Made by a program: the position numbers and the translations under genes. The notes beneath the pieces are model-generated. The model did no database searches. It worked only from the letters and a program-made list of their open reading frames with translations, and was not told the DNA's origin. 64,000 bases of DNA from Roridomyces roridus (Eukaryota > Basidiomycota > Agaricomycetes > Agaricales > Mycenaceae): positions 62,001 through 126,000 of the forward strand of contig JARKIF010000064.1 in assembly GCA_029378245.1 (NCBI GenBank), given 5' to 3'. Positions 11,006-22,899 of this stretch are shown here, piece by piece (position 1 is the stretch's first letter; each line of letters opens with the position of its first letter).

Positions 11006-12517
11006 TCACAGCAAGTTAGCACGCCGATAGCGTATCCCAGAGGCCGACTCACTAGCTTCAATTTTTTCCTCCTGCTCCACCTCCTCTTCATTGAGCAACC
11101 GGCGCCATCTAAACATAAAGTCATGCCCGTCGAGCCAGAGAGTCCTCAGCGCCGGACATCTTTCCCTAAGTTTGTCTCGGATTGCAGGAAAGTCGGGTAT
11201 GTTCTCTGGCGAGGCAACCGGCACATCCTCAATATATTCGGAATATTCGGACTCGAATTCAAACTCCCACGAAACCGCGAGGCGCTGCAGTGTTGAGGGG
11301 AGGTTCGGTATATTTGCAAACGTGGAGAAGAAATCCGTCGCCTGAGTAATATTGTGAGTCATGGTCATGGAGAGCAAGTATTCGAGTTGACCCACCCGAG
11401 GGTTGATACCATCCTCGTATTCTCCATCTTCGATTCCAACGAATACCCTCACGCGGAGCTCCATCAGTGCAGGCAAACACCGGCAGATCGTACTGAGAGC
11501 GTTCCGATCCAGATCCTTGACGGTCGCATGCAGCGCCGTGATATGTCCATGTTCCCCGCGGAGCTGGTCAGTCAACTCCTCAGGACGACAGAAGTCGATG
11601 ACGAGGCGTGTGAGAGTGGGCTTGGGGAGGAAGAGGTGCAGAGGCGTGCAGGCCCCACGATACTCCCTCAACAGAGGCAACAGATCTGAAGCACGCTGCA
11701 ATAGTGCATCGTACTCGAATTCCCGTCTATCAAGCCAGAGCTTGCGCACTGCCGGGAATTTCGACAAAGTGTGGTTCATCGGGGAAAAGTCGAGGTCAAG
11801 TTTCAAATGATGGACATTGGGGAAGGCCCGGCCTTCAGAAATCGGTTGCCCCGCACCACTAGGGCCAAAACCTATGAGTTCCAATTCGTGAAGGTGCTCG
11901 CGATCAACGATCGAGAGCCACAGATTGGACATTTCGTCTTCATCGGCATAGAAATTGACATGATGCAGAAGCCTGGTCGTGCGCAGCTGGAGACTCGTGG
12001 TTTCGATGGTCTCCCCGGGGACTACGCCGCACCATTCGATCCTGACCTCCTTCAGCGGCGGTAACTGGCAGAGGTTGGCAAGTCCCGCTTGAGTGAAGTT
12101 TACTTGACGCACAGAAAACTTCTGGAGGCTAGTGAACTTTCCCAAGCGATCGAGAAACGAAATCCTGAGCATGTGAGGCGAGTCGGTGTACTCCGACAAT
12201 CCAGCTTCCGCCGCTCGCCGGTACCGTGGAGCGACTCGGACAGTGCATTCCCGGACAAGCGGGGAAATCTTGTCGGATGACCAAAATGCCAGGCGGTCCA
12301 GTGCAAGTGCAACGTCGTTGGAGCCAGGGAGAGCAAGCTCTGCTTCCACGTCGGCGCGACGATGGTAGGGAGAAAACACCAGGTGGCTGAAAAGGAGTAC
12401 CCGGGATATCCTAGTGAACTTCCTGGCAGAGGAAAAGACGGCTTTCAGGGAGTCACGAGGGAGGAGGTGGAACATTTCCAGCCATAGCTCGTTGGGCACT
12501 CGTTCATGAGACGACAT
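11006..12517 (-). CDS. F-box protein with LRR-like C-terminus
   Basis: A single-exon F-box protein of 503 residues. The F-box is at the very N-terminus (ERVPNELWLEMFHLLPRDSL..FTRISRVLLFSHLVF, residues ~4-50) and should bind Skp1 in an SCF ubiquitin ligase. The rest is a leucine-rich, irregular repeat region that would hold a substrate; the tail is acidic (NEEEVEQEEKIE). I chose the ATG at 12517 because its context, CACCATGTCG, fits a fungal start and because both relics at 4.2 kb begin at the same residue; an in-frame ATG at 12553 would add 12 residues. This gene belongs to a different subfamily from the F-box nest at 20-36 kb. Confidence 0.85.
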   Translation of the reverse strand: MSSHERVPNELWLEMFHLLPRDSLKAVFSSARKFTRISRVLLFSHLVFSPYHRRADVEAELALPGSNDVALALDRLAFWSSDKISPLVRECTVRVAPRYRRAAEAGLSEYTDSPHMLRISFLDRLGKFTSLQKFSVRQVNFTQAGLANLCQLPPLKEVRIEWCGVVPGETIETTSLQLRTTRLLHHVNFYADEDEMSNLWLSIVDREHLHELELIGFGPSGAGQPISEGRAFPNVHHLKLDLDFSPMNHTLSKFPAVRKLWLDRREFEYDALLQRASDLLPLLREYRGACTPLHLFLPKPTLTRLVIDFCRPEELTDQLRGEHGHITALHATVKDLDRNALSTICRCLPALMELRVRVFVGIEDGEYEDGINPRVGQLEYLLSMTMTHNITQATDFFSTFANIPNLPSTLQRLAVSWEFEFESEYSEYIEDVPVASPENIPDFPAIRDKLRERCPALRTLWLDGHDFMFRWRRLLNEEEVEQEEKIEASESASGIRYRRANLL

Positions 12518-12833
12518 GGTGGGAGAAGTCAAGAAGAAATTTGATGGTGACATGATCGCCGCGAGTGAGAGTGGAGGAGAGCTCTGCCACTACCCAGGAG
12601 CAGCTGGATGAGTTGCAAGAGGAAAGAAAGGTTGAGGCCTAGTACTCGCGTTATCCCGAGCTCTCGCGATCGAGGCCACTGGATGGACAGGCAGAAGATG
12701 CACCCAAGCCACTCCCCAAGCTCCGACTCCTCGAAAATATGCCCATAAATACGATAAGTATTAACCCGCGCTCTGCAAGTGTACGTATACGATACACCAT
12801 TTATTTTGTAATGACCATAACGACCCCTCCCAT

Positions 12834-14949
12834 CTACGCAGTAAGATCACAAGCCCCCGGACGCAACGCACACCACTCGGGCTGCAGCGCATTCGCAGCA
12901 ACGCCACGAGCCCGGAAGCGGTAAACGACCTCATGCAGACGGGGAAGCGCCTTCTGGACGTCACCGCCCGGACCACTCCAGAAGAGCTCGGCAGTCGAGG
13001 CAGCGCGCGGCCAGATGGTAGCGTCAAGGCTCTCCCGGCTGCTCTGCTCGGCCCAGAGGAGACTCTGTCCGCCGAGGACGAGGTCAGCCTCGGTGGTGGT
13101 GAGGTTGGCTACGGGGTCGAAGGTGTAGGCCTGGCAGAGCATCAGTAAGTACCGAGGGAAGAGGGAGGGAAAGGAAGAACACGTACATGCTGCCAGCTCT
13201 TGAAGGGGTCGCACCACGAGTTGCCAGTGGGGAAGTCACCGACCCAGGCACCGTGTCCACAGTCGAGGTAGAAGTAGTCGGAGGCGGCGTGAACGAGACG
13301 GTGGCCGGTGGCAGCCACAGCAGCAACGTTGGCGGAGGAAACCCAAACCCTAACGAGCCGTCAGCCGACATGTGCGCAGTAGAGAAGGACAGGAGCTCAC
13401 AAGACGAGGGTGTCGTTGGCGAGGGTCACCGGGTTATCCAGGACCATCTCTGGAGCGCGTGCGTCAGCGAAAACGCATAGTGAGATCAGACGGAGACATA
13501 CCCTCCCAGACCACAGCGGTCTTTCCCTCGGTGCGCAGCGCGGCGTGGTTCACCTGGGTGAAAGTATCCAACGCCTGCAGGAACGTCTTGTTGCTCGCCG
13601 CGAGCGACGCTTGCGTCTCAGTGTCCTGGGTGTAGCAGCTATCCACATTTGTCAGGTCCAGACACAAGAAATGGAAACGCATCCACCCACTTCTGGTTAA
13701 TCTCATCACCGCCAGTCGAGAAGAGTGTGCTGGGGAACATGGTCGCAACAGCCTTGAGCATGGCAGCGGTGAACTGGCTCGTCTTCTCATCGGCAAGACG
13801 GAGCTGGCCGGCAGGGGGCTCGTTGGCAAAGGACGCCCAAGGGGTGGCCTCATTGCACGCAATGTACTCGGGGAACGCCTTGGAGATGACCGCAGTGTGC
13901 CCGGGAGTGTCGATCTCGGGAAGGACGTCGATACCGCGCTGCGGATTCCATTAGCGTGAGACCAAGTAGGGCGGGGAGTACGTACAGCTGCGGCATAAGC
14001 GACGACCTTCTTCACGTCCGCAGACGTGTAAACGGAAGCGGCGTTGTAGGCACCCTTCTCGGAGAGAACGGTGTAGCCCGGGATGACGAGAGGGAAACTC
14101 TGACTGTCGACGATGTGCCAGTGGAGAGTGTTGAGCTGGAAAACGTTGTTACGGAGGGCTCTCGAGGAAAAGATATGTACTCGACGCACCTTGACCCAGC
14201 TCATAGCGTCCAGAGTGCGCAGGATGTCCTCGACGGGGTAGCTACGACGGGTGGTGAGAACACGTCAGATAGGAGAAGAGAATGACGCACTAGTTGCGGG
14301 CAGTGTCCATCATGAAGCCGCGGTAGGGCTAAACGTCATGGAGAATCAGCAACGGAACAGGAGAAGAGCAAGACAGCACGCACGTAGGCGGGAGAATCAG
14401 AGATCTGAATCGGGGCGGAAAGCGAGTACGTGGATCCATCCCATTCGTACCAGAGCTGGCCAAAGGTGGTGAGGCCGCGGTAGAGACCGAGAGTCGAGTT
14501 GGCCTTGAGGACGGCACCGGACCCATCGGCAGGTACCGTGAGGGTATAGCTCTCAACGCGGCTGTCGATGGGCGCAATAGCCTCGTCGGAGATGCTCTTA
14601 ACGGCACCGTTGGTGTTGAGAGAGATGGTGAGCGAGGGCAGAGTCTTGGCTTTGGAGATGGCCTTTGCGGACGAGGCACCACGGTCGACGACGAGCGCCT
14701 GCAGCTTGTCGGTCTTCAAGAAGCCTTTGGCGCGAGCGACAGCGGCAACGAGGTCAGATGGGGCATTGTGGACGTTGAGTTTAATGTCGAAGAAAGGGCT
14801 GAGCCGCAGGGGAGTCGTCCCGTTCGTGTAGCCTTGAAAATATCAGCATCCCGGAAATGGAGTAATCGGCGTGACATACTGGTCGGGAGGGGCCACAGCG
14901 CAAAGGCCGAAGGTAAAAGAGCGGACAAGGTGAGCACAGAGAGCTTCAT
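12834..14949 (-). CDS. Secreted beta-N-acetylhexosaminidase (GH20)
   Basis: Glycoside hydrolase family 20, which releases terminal N-acetylhexosamine, in fungi mainly from chito-oligosaccharides during cell-wall turnover. The start at 14949 gives a signal peptide, MKLSVLTLSALLPSAFALWPLP. Then come GLTTFGQLWYEWDG, the PYRGFMMDTARN region, LNTLHWHIVDSQSFPL, GIDVLPEIDTPGHT, and the catalytic Asp-Glu pair in STGGDEINQKW (about 13695-13730). The C-terminus has SLLWAEQ and PRAASTAELFWS and ends at 12834. Many short introns interrupt it. All key GH20 motifs are present, so the enzyme is probably functional. A TATA-like GTATAAG lies about 50 bp upstream. Confidence 0.92.
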
Positions 14950-16330
14950 GGCGGGCGAAGAGCTGCTGGTGCGTCGGGGTGGAGCCTTCTCCTGTCTTAT
15001 ACTGGTGGCACATTGTGGCAATCACGACAAACTCGCTTGGGACCATGTGAACGCGTACGGCGTGGTACGGCGGGTTGTGATAAAACACCAGATAACCGAT
15101 GCCGACAAGGGACCGTTGAATTGAGAAGAGTCGTTTCTTCGAATCGCATGACGGGTCGGTCAGCAGTGCAGTCGGTGGCGCTAAAGCGGGATTTTCAAAC
15201 GAATGCGGCCAGCTGCGACACAAAGCCAGCAAGCTCAAGGCCCACTTTCCTGCGTTAGTTGATGATAAGGCGCATGGTAACGCGCTTACCACTGGCATTT
15301 CAAATATATATATTTCCGAAACGACAATCTTCGCACATGCTTGACCAGTTGGAGCAGGTTATGTAGATTGGGGGTGTCAGGATTCGAAGCTGCGTCTTTG
15401 CTGGCCCTTGCTATCGGCCGTGAAGTCACCACTTTGAAAAACGTAGACGAGGGCGCTGGGCATGATGATGGAGGATCACGCGATCACGTCGAATTTGCTC
15501 CGAGATCACCGATCAAACTTCAGTGCTCCTCCTTCCCTCTCCTCGCTCCATTGTGCATAACTGTGTGCTCGCTTATCCGAAGAGCGTTTGTCACCGTGGT
15601 CTCTAGATCAAGGGACGCCGAAGAAGGATGGTAATTGCAAAACTGAAGCCCTGGACTTCCTCAAGCAGCCTACACACACAACTTTCACTGTGAAGGGTAA
15701 ACACGGGATGAGAGCCACTCACGCGGCGGATCGACACCCATTTACACGGAATCCTCAGACTCGTCTGGCAACTGGATTTCCATCAGCCAAAGTATCTCTC
15801 GGCCCCACACCCACAACTATCTTGGGTCTTATCCTGGAAGCAAGGACGACCCTGTTGACAGAAAACCTCCGAAACAGTCAAATGACCGACTGCGTCTCTT
15901 TTTCTGGGAGATACATCCCTTGCGTCGATGCGATCCCGTCCTCTATCGACACTCTCCATCGCTGCCTGCGCTGGTGATCGTCTCGACTGACTGGCGTCCA
16001 CGGCGACGGGGAACCACCCGCGGATTTCCGCACGCAAGCAGGCTGGATTTCGCCGTCGACGCCGGGATTGGAAGCACAAAAGCATGAAAGCCTCGCGCGG
16101 GTGACACCATCTTTGCAGTCATCGTTGACAGGGAAACTCCGGCTCGTCCTCCCGTTGCACATACACACTGCCTTGCTCTCTGTCAAGTCTGAGCCGCCAG
16201 CTTGGCGCACTGTCCCGATGGGTTCCCAACCCTTCATAATTGCTGCTGATGATCGCCGGATGAATTTGTCCGAGCCTTTGTGTCGACCAGTTATAACAGA
16301 GAATGCATACCAGCTACTCATCGACCAGCA
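14950..16330. other. Intergenic, no supported gene
   Basis: About 1.4 kb between the divergent hexosaminidase and prenyltransferase genes. Frames at 15588-15977 (+) and 15878-16345 (-) have no recognisable domain. A tRNA B-box-like stretch near 15380 has no matching tRNA fold. It probably holds the promoters of both neighbours. Confidence 0.5.
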
Positions 16331-17859
16331 ATGGACGTCCCACATCCACTACCCCCGCTCGCTCGCTCCGCACACGTCGCATACGTGAAACACGCCCTCG
16401 CGAATTTACCGGGGTCTATGGTGAGCCTCGACGCGTCGCGGTCCGTGTACAAACTACAACAAGCCGAATAAATCTCTGAAACGGCGTGCAGAATGGCTAT
16501 TGTCTTTTACTGTGTCGGGTCGCTGGACGTTCTTGGCGTTCTGCAGACCGAAACGAGCGAGACGGACCGTACATCCTGGCGGACGTGGATTTGGGAGCAA
16601 TATGTCGGTGGGTTCTGGTTCTTTTCTCAGGCATTCATTATCTTATTTCTGTCTGTAGCTGGACGGTATGGAACTGGGTTCAAGCCTGGTCCATTCATGA
16701 GTAGCAGCAGCAGCAACGCCAGACCAGCAGTATTCCGTGTTCCTGGCTCTCCTTTGTCCATTGAACCTTAGCTAAAATAGGTCCCATGCGAACAAGATCC
16801 TCCGCATATAATCATGACATACACCGCCCTACTCTCTCTCGCAATTCTCCGGGACGACTTTACCCGTCTCAATCGTCCAGGCCTCCTTCACTTCCTCGGT
16901 GCATGCCAGAATCAAGACGGCAGGTTCGTCGTTCAGTTTTATCAGTGACTTTATATATTCACAACACACCAGCTTTTCCTCAATGCCCTTTGGCGGTGGC
17001 GACTCGGACCTACGCAATCTCTACTGTGCCTTCTGCATCTGCTCGCTCCTCGGCGATTTTAGTTCAATCAACGTCGAACGCGCTATCAGCTTCATCGGCT
17101 CTTGCCGTGTGCGTGTCCCAGTCTGCGCCGCGGCTATTATTTTAATCTGACCTTCTCTCATCTCCCGCAGACTTACGAAGGCGGTTACGGCCAGCTTCCC
17201 TCCTGCGAAGCACAAGGTGAATTCCATTCCATTTCTACTCAAGCAATACTTGCTAACCTACGTACTTATCCGACAGCGGGAACCACATATCTTGCGATCG
17301 CGGCTCTGCGCCTCGCGCCGCCAGCTCCGCGGCCCCGACTCACACCCGCGGAGCGAGTGCGCTCCGAGCACTGGCTCATCCACAGCCAGGACTCGCTCTC
17401 GGGCGGATTTCGCGGAAGGACGGGTAAAGCGCCGGATGCGTGTTATTGTTTTTGGGGAGGGGCGGCACTTCAGGTGAGCTCTAGCCTCATCTATTACCCA
17501 ATTCATGAACGATGGCCACCCAGATCCTCGGCGCCCAAGACAAGCTCAACGCCCATGAATTCACGCAATTCATTGCTTCGTGTCAATTTCGATTTGGTGG
17601 TATCGCCAAGACGCCAGGGGAGCATCCTGGTCAGTTTTTCATTTACATACGCATCTTGCATTTTATCGCTGATGTGAACCCAGATCCATACCATACCTAC
17701 CTATCCCTCGCAGCCGCGGCGATGTATGCGCCCCGCCTGGACCAAAATGAGCAGAGGTATGGACAGTGGGAGTTTGCGCCTTTTGACCCGCTGGTTAATG
17801 CCCGTGTTGATGTCGTTCGGTGGGCGAGGGAGCGTATTCCTGCTCCTCGTCGGCATTGA
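16331..17859 (+). CDS. CDC43: Geranylgeranyltransferase type I, beta subunit
   Basis: Catalytic beta subunit of protein geranylgeranyltransferase I, which with an alpha subunit attaches geranylgeranyl to CaaL proteins such as Rho GTPases. Exon 1 (16331-16440) encodes HVAYVKHALANLPGSMVSLD and splices over 16441-16491 to MAIVFYCVGSLDVLGVL. Later exons carry GTGFKPGPFM, PHIIMTYTALLSLAILRDDF, GGGDSDLRNLYCAFCICSLL, TYEGGYGQLP, GGFRGRTGKAPDACYCFWGGAAL and DPYHTYLSLAAAAMYAP. The zinc ligands expected in the family are visible: Asp and Cys in DACYCFW and His in PYHTY. All introns are short GT..AG. The type-I assignment, rather than farnesyltransferase or Rab GGTase, rests on overall pattern and the GTGFKPGPF segment. 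The end at 17859 gives a normal length (~340-350 residues). Confidence 0.9.
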
Positions 17860-18175
17860 AGTTCAAAAAGACTAGTAATTCGTTGTACGAGTCAACCGCC
17901 TGCATTATTCACAATTGAAAATCGGTGTTCCGATCTTACCTAGTCTCTCTGACCGACCTGCAACATCTTACTCATATCGTGAGCGTAGTACTTCCAAATA
18001 TGGGACTCGTCGCACGTGATCGTCATGACGTGTGGGCATTTACATACATTTGCTGCTTACTCACGACCACCACCCTTGTATGCCCTTTAAAGGCGCCTTT
18101 TGGGCCGTTTCACTCCTCATCTTCTCTCTCGCAGCCTACTTTTCCACCCCTAACACCCTACTCTCGAGAAACAGC

Positions 18176-19549
18176 ATGTCCATCACCCGTTCGGTCACCA
18201 AGAAAGTGCTGGCTGTCGAAACGCCGGAAGGCGTCGGTGCAATTGGTATGTGGTGTTAAGTTCTGGCTTGAAACGACGTGGTTTTGACGGGGTGTTCAGT
18301 CCGCAGAAGTATCGGGACAGCCGGTCGTGCGTATCTTTCCCTCGAGTCTCGTATCTTTGCACCTAAATCGACTACTGCAGTCCGGAATCTGACCCCATTC
18401 TTGATGCTGGACCATTTCCATGTGTATGTCGTCTCTCTCAGTGTGACTATTCAGTCTTTTAACGGAGGGTTTAGGAGGCAGGGAGGCTTCCCTGACCATC
18501 CGCATCGCGGACAGTCGACGGTGACTTATGTACGTGCTGAACTGCGTTACCAGTCCTTATACTGACAACCACGGATAGATGCTCCAAGGGTTAGTTGTAC
18601 TCTTATTCAATGTCGAGCATACCACTCATGCATTGCAGTGCGAGCGACCACGAAGACTCGATGGGTCACAAAGGCCGAATCGAAGCCGGCGGCGTCCAAT
18701 GGATGGTAGCCGTGCGTGTCCTCCACTTCCCCTCTCTAAATCTCTCTCTAATATCGGACCCCAGGGCCGCGGGATCATGCACTCTGAAATGCCCGCCCAT
18801 GACCCTGACCTCCCCTACCCCATCGGCCTCCAACTCTGGGTCAACCTACCCAAGGAGTTCAAAATGGTCGAACCCTCGTACCAGGAGCTCGGTCCCACAA
18901 ATATCCCTACCGCATACCCCGCCGGTCCCGACGGGGGTGTCAAGGTCAAGGTCATCAGCGGATTGAGCCATGGTGTCGAGTCCCCTGTCCGCCCGCTCGG
19001 CGGGTGCTGGTACTTCCATTATACGTTCGACAAGGAGGGTGTCGATGTGTTCCAGGATTTGCGTGCGTATTCTTGTTTCTTACCACTCTAGCCATCGAAT
19101 ATCTAATCATTCTATTCAACGGCAGCCTCTGGATGGACGGCCTTCATCTATATTTTAAAAGGTCGGCTGGTCATTGGGAACGAGACCCTCCCGCAGGAGG
19201 AGTACCACACCCTCGTGCTATCCGCGGACAGCACGGAGACGGGTGTGCGTTTGAAATCCGCGTCGCCGGATACCGAGTTTATGCTCGTGCGTTTTGTTCT
19301 TACCTCCTGCTTCCCGTTGTTCATTCCTCTTTAGGCCGCCGCGGAACCCATCGACGAGCCAATCGTTCAGTATGGACCGTTTGTGATGAACACGAACGAA
19401 GAGATACAGCAGACGATTAGGGATTGTGCGTTCCTTTTTGTGTTCATGTTCATCTCAAGTGACTGACTGACGACGATACAGACCAGACGGGCAAGAACGG
19501 ATTCGAGTCGGCACATACGTGGAAGAGCAGTATCGCTGGGAACGCATGA
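18176..19549 (+). CDS. Pirin-like protein
   Basis: A bicupin of the pirin family: iron-binding, nuclear or cytosolic, linked to transcription control or quercetinase activity. The N-terminus is [22 protein letters not shown], followed by FLMLDHFHV, the metal-binding cupin motif [18 protein letters not shown], then [19 protein letters not shown] and [10 protein letters not shown]. The second cupin has [16 protein letters not shown] and the tail [20 protein letters not shown]. At least five short introns are needed. The start at 18176 matches normal pirins; an upstream in-frame ATG near 18080 would add a hydrophobic leader and may be leader sequence only. All metal ligands (His, His, His, Glu) appear present. 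Confidence 0.9.
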
Positions 19550-19713
19550 ACTTCGAAGATGTATACTTTTTTATCGGATGTATAATGTTCAAACAAACTC
19601 TTACGGAATCGTCTGTTGGACCTCCTGCATCTTTTCCCCGGAAGAAGTGGGATACGACTCTCCATACGAGTATCCTTCGACTGTTTCGACGCAAGAGAAC
19701 ACTAAACTGCCGT

Positions 19714-20048
19714 GAGGCAGAATACTACTTTCTGCTCATTTCGCGTCGCCAATTCGTGCGTGGATCGGCTCTCGCTGAATTGAGGGAAGAAAGGCAGGCC
19801 TTGATCGATTGGAGGGAAAGGGTCAGCTTCAAGGAGGTTATCTTCAGTCGGATTTGTCTCTCCTGGTATCCCTCCGTGTCGCCGTGTCCACCGCGTAAGT
19901 ACGAGGGCGCGGGGTGTGGGTTGGCGATCGCTTCCGAGATTTCGTTGGACCCGAATGGCTCAAGGCAGTGGAAAAGGAACATGGCTAGACGGATGTGAGT
20001 GAAGGTTTCGGAAGAGGTGACGGCGATTGGGAAGTCGGAATTTGGGCT
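19714..20048 (+). pseudogene. MGQYW-family relic, frameshifted
   Basis: From 19714 the frame reads EAEYYFLLISRRQFVRGSALAELREE, matching the start of the MGQYW family (compare MGQYWKIINLDKLEMFGC at 10471) but with the start codon lost. Near 19918 the matching frame shifts and continues GVWVGDRFRDFVGPEWLKAVEKEHG, then TAG at 19986-19988 where the 10.5-kb copy has Trp, then TDVSEGF. A frameshift, a nonsense codon and a lost start make this a dead copy. It lies just downstream of pirin. Confidence 0.5.
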
Positions 20049-20315
20049 AAGGATTGTTGCAAAAATGAAGCAATTGCGAATGTCCGCGGGGAGGCCTCTG
20101 GGAGCTGAATACTCTGTGTTGGACAAGGATGATGGTTCAGCGCAGTACACGCGTCTGCGTCCTTCGCCCGACAACGACGTGTCGGAACTTCGGGTCGGTG
20201 TTTGTGCGTGTATCGCTTCCCTCCCTTCTTGCTTCCATCCACACTACTTACTTGGCTCCGGTGCGTACTTGGTGCTTACTCTTCTCCCTCAGCTCTAAGC
20301 AGATCCTTAGTTCAG

Positions 20316-21820
20316 ATGTTGAGCAGTCGATTTCACCGCGCTCGCCTTGCGCAAATCGAGCAACAGATGCACGCACTCGAAGACCAAATGAGTCTGCTGC
20401 GTGCCGAAAAGGAGACGATTGAGAACGATTTGGCCGGAATCGTATATCCAGTCCTCACTCTTCCGAATGAAATTACCTCCAAGATCTTCCTGCACTATGT
20501 CGATGACGTATGGAGACACAAGCCCCAGCGCTTGTTATCGGTGTGCAGTGCATGGCGGAAAGTGGCTCTATCCACCTGCTGGCTTTTCAATCGAGTTACG
20601 TCTCGCCATGGTAAACATTATGTTGTCACCCCCCACGTTGGCTAACGTTTCGATTAGTGGACCAACTCGCGGCCTGGCTTCCACTTTCCGGCAATCTCCC
20701 TTTAACTCTCGATTTCACTAGCTACTATCCTTCATTGTCAAGTGAATTCCGGCTTCTCTGCCAACTCCTATCCGACTATTCTTCACGCTGGCAGTCATTG
20801 ACTCTCAACACCATGGGGAGCGGTGTTATGCCAGTCCATCTAGCCGGTACATTCTCGAGCCTTACAACCCTTGACTGTACACCGATGAGCTCCTCCACGG
20901 AGCGTATACCCATGCTGCATGCGCCCCGCCTTGTCGAATTGCGACTCGAGTATGGCCGTGCGATGTCCGAGTGGGAAACGGCACTGCCGTGGACGCAATT
21001 GACGAAACTTGAAGTCAACGAAGGTTTCGAGCGGTGGTGGCAGCTCCTCCCTCATACACAAAGTCTCGAGGTTCTCAGCATTACAGACGGATCTCAGGAA
21101 GGGGTCCCTGTAAATCAAATTCAACCCATGCCCATAATCGTCCTTCCCCAGCTACACACGCTCGACTTTTTCCTCGGGGACTGTCGTGACATAATCCAGT
21201 ATTTTACCCTTCCTGCCCTCCAGAACCTCACCATACACTTCACTCCTTCTTGGAATTGGAACATGATGGGATCCTTTGTTGCGCGTTCCCGCTGCACCAT
21301 ACGCAACGTCGAGCTCTGGATGCATCCAATGGAGGACGATATCCTTCACGACTTCTTCGGAGATCTTGAATCGACGCTTTCCTCCGTCAGGCAATTGGTG
21401 ATTAACGCTCCCACAAGAGATATGGTCTCAACCATGTTTCACGCTCTGAGCGACAATGACCGCATGCAATTCCTACCCGTACTCGAGACATTCAAGATCA
21501 AGCACTTACAATTCCAGATTCCTCTTGCCCCGATTGTTGACATGCTTTCGGCGCGCACGCAGAGGGTTCCGAACAAGGACGGCACCGTAGCCAACTTGGA
21601 GTGCTTCGAGCTCACGTTCGACTCGGAGGAATCAAGTACCCGCGGCGATGCGGAGCTGCATGATGAACTGGGCTCGCAGATGGACGAAGCGTTGGAAGAA
21701 TTATGCCACCTCCAATCTGAAGGATTGAGGGTAGACATTCAAACTACTTTTGACCGAATGAGTGATACCATTGATTTGAATATGGCGAGCAGATTTCTCC
21801 AGTTTTTGTATCCCTTTTAG
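20316..21820 (+). CDS. F-box protein, coiled-coil type (copy B1)
   Basis: Two exons, 20316-20610 and 20658-21820, joined by a 47-nt GT..AG intron, give 485 residues. Residues ~8-35 form a coiled coil (RLAQIEQQMHALEDQMSLLRAEKET), followed by an F-box (YPVLTLPNEITSKIFLHYVD..LLSVCSAWRKVALST). The C-terminal part is LRR-like, beginning DQLAAWLPLSGNLPLTL. It is probably an SCF substrate receptor. The layout of a short helical N-terminus followed by VLTLPNEI is the standard mushroom F-box architecture. Its inverted paralogue is at 25737-27256, but the two differ at the C-terminus: this one ends SRFLQFLYPF. Confidence 0.85.
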
Positions 21821-21841
21821 CTGATCGATCTCCTGCTAGAT

Positions 21842-22660
21842 TCAAGAAATCCGTGCCAACGGCGATAGCTTCAAGACTTGACTTCTCTGTTCTGCACATG
21901 TTTTTTTTGCGACCGGGTGGGGGCATTTTTTGACTGGCGATTGGCCGTGTTTCGACAACGACTCGGAATATGGTAGACACAGAGAACTTGTACATTTAAC
22001 ATCAACCTTGAGCCCTTCTCTCCGTAGCTGTTCCAATCTCTCCACAAGCTGGGTGCTATACAGGTAGGCACGTTGTGCATCAATCTCGAAGACCTTCCAT
22101 CGGGCAACGGGAGGAGGCACTGGCATGGCGGCAAGCCGCTCGTCTGACCACCACCGAGCGTTTATCGTTTCGAGTAGAACCGATCTGTCGAAAGTCTTGG
22201 AGAATAGACGTTCCGTGATGTGAATCCGTTGAAGGTGTGGAACCATCGGAGGGATACCAGGGTGAAGTTGGAGTAATTTCAGTGCTGAATCGACCACGTC
22301 GGCGCGGGGGAAGCATAGGGTGAGATGAAGCTCCACCAGCTGTTCAGAGGACTCGAGGAGGGCGGCAAAGTCGCTCAGCGCAAGTTGATATCCTCCGAGC
22401 GACGACTGCTCGAAATCCAGCTCCAGGTCTTGCGCCCAGAGTCGAGGCGTCGTGCAAGCTAGCCACCTCCAATGAGCGCAGACATGGGATACGACCAAAA
22501 CTTGGTCGAGCCAACACGTCGCCTCGGCCGAGGCTATCTGGAAAACTTCCACCAATAATTCGGCGGGAACGTTACGGATGGGTGCTATTGATTCTGACAA
22601 GTCCCGAGTGAATCTACTATAATTCACGCATGCTTGCACAAGAACCGCCGCCGCCTTCAT
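21842..22660 (-). CDS. Truncated F-box protein with run-on tail
   Basis: A 272-residue frame with the F-box of the A subfamily (SIAPIRNVPAELLVEVFQIA..CAHWRWLACTTPRLW) joined almost directly to the C-terminal repeats (LVELHLTLCF, NARWWSDERLAAMPVPPPVARW). Compared with full members (~480-500 residues) about 220 residues of the leucine-rich middle are missing. The usual end, EGLKVDV, is passed and the frame runs on about 45 residues. The N-terminal coiled coil seems lost upstream of 22660, where similar residues (LISASNRLF) appear in another frame. It could be a minimal receptor or a decaying gene. Confidence 0.6.
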   Translation of the reverse strand: MKAAAVLVQACVNYSRFTRDLSESIAPIRNVPAELLVEVFQIASAEATCWLDQVLVVSHVCAHWRWLACTTPRLWAQDLELDFEQSSLGGYQLALSDFAALLESSEQLVELHLTLCFPRADVVDSALKLLQLHPGIPPMVPHLQRIHITERLFSKTFDRSVLLETINARWWSDERLAAMPVPPPVARWKVFEIDAQRAYLYSTQLVERLEQLRREGLKVDVKCTSSLCLPYSESLSKHGQSPVKKCPHPVAKKTCAEQRSQVLKLSPLARIS

Positions 22661-22899
22661 CCCCGCCCGACCTTAGTGATGGAAGCCAGCAGGCTTAACG
22701 AAAAGAGTCTGTTAGAAGCCGAGATCAGAGTTGGTACGTGGCGAAGAAAAGCGTTGTCACCACCTGGACGATGAGCAGAAGCCTGCTGATCCCCGCAGTA
22801 CGACCCAGAGGCGATGGACGAGGAATGGCGGGAGGGAGGCGGCTGAGCGTGCCTTGAGTTGTTAAGGGGACTATAGAGGGAAGAAGAGGGATAAGCGTC

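Noticed and set aside
15340..15480. B-box-like GGATTCGAAGC near 15380, suggesting a minus-strand tRNA
   Set aside because: No acceptor or anticodon stem can be formed around it; chance match.
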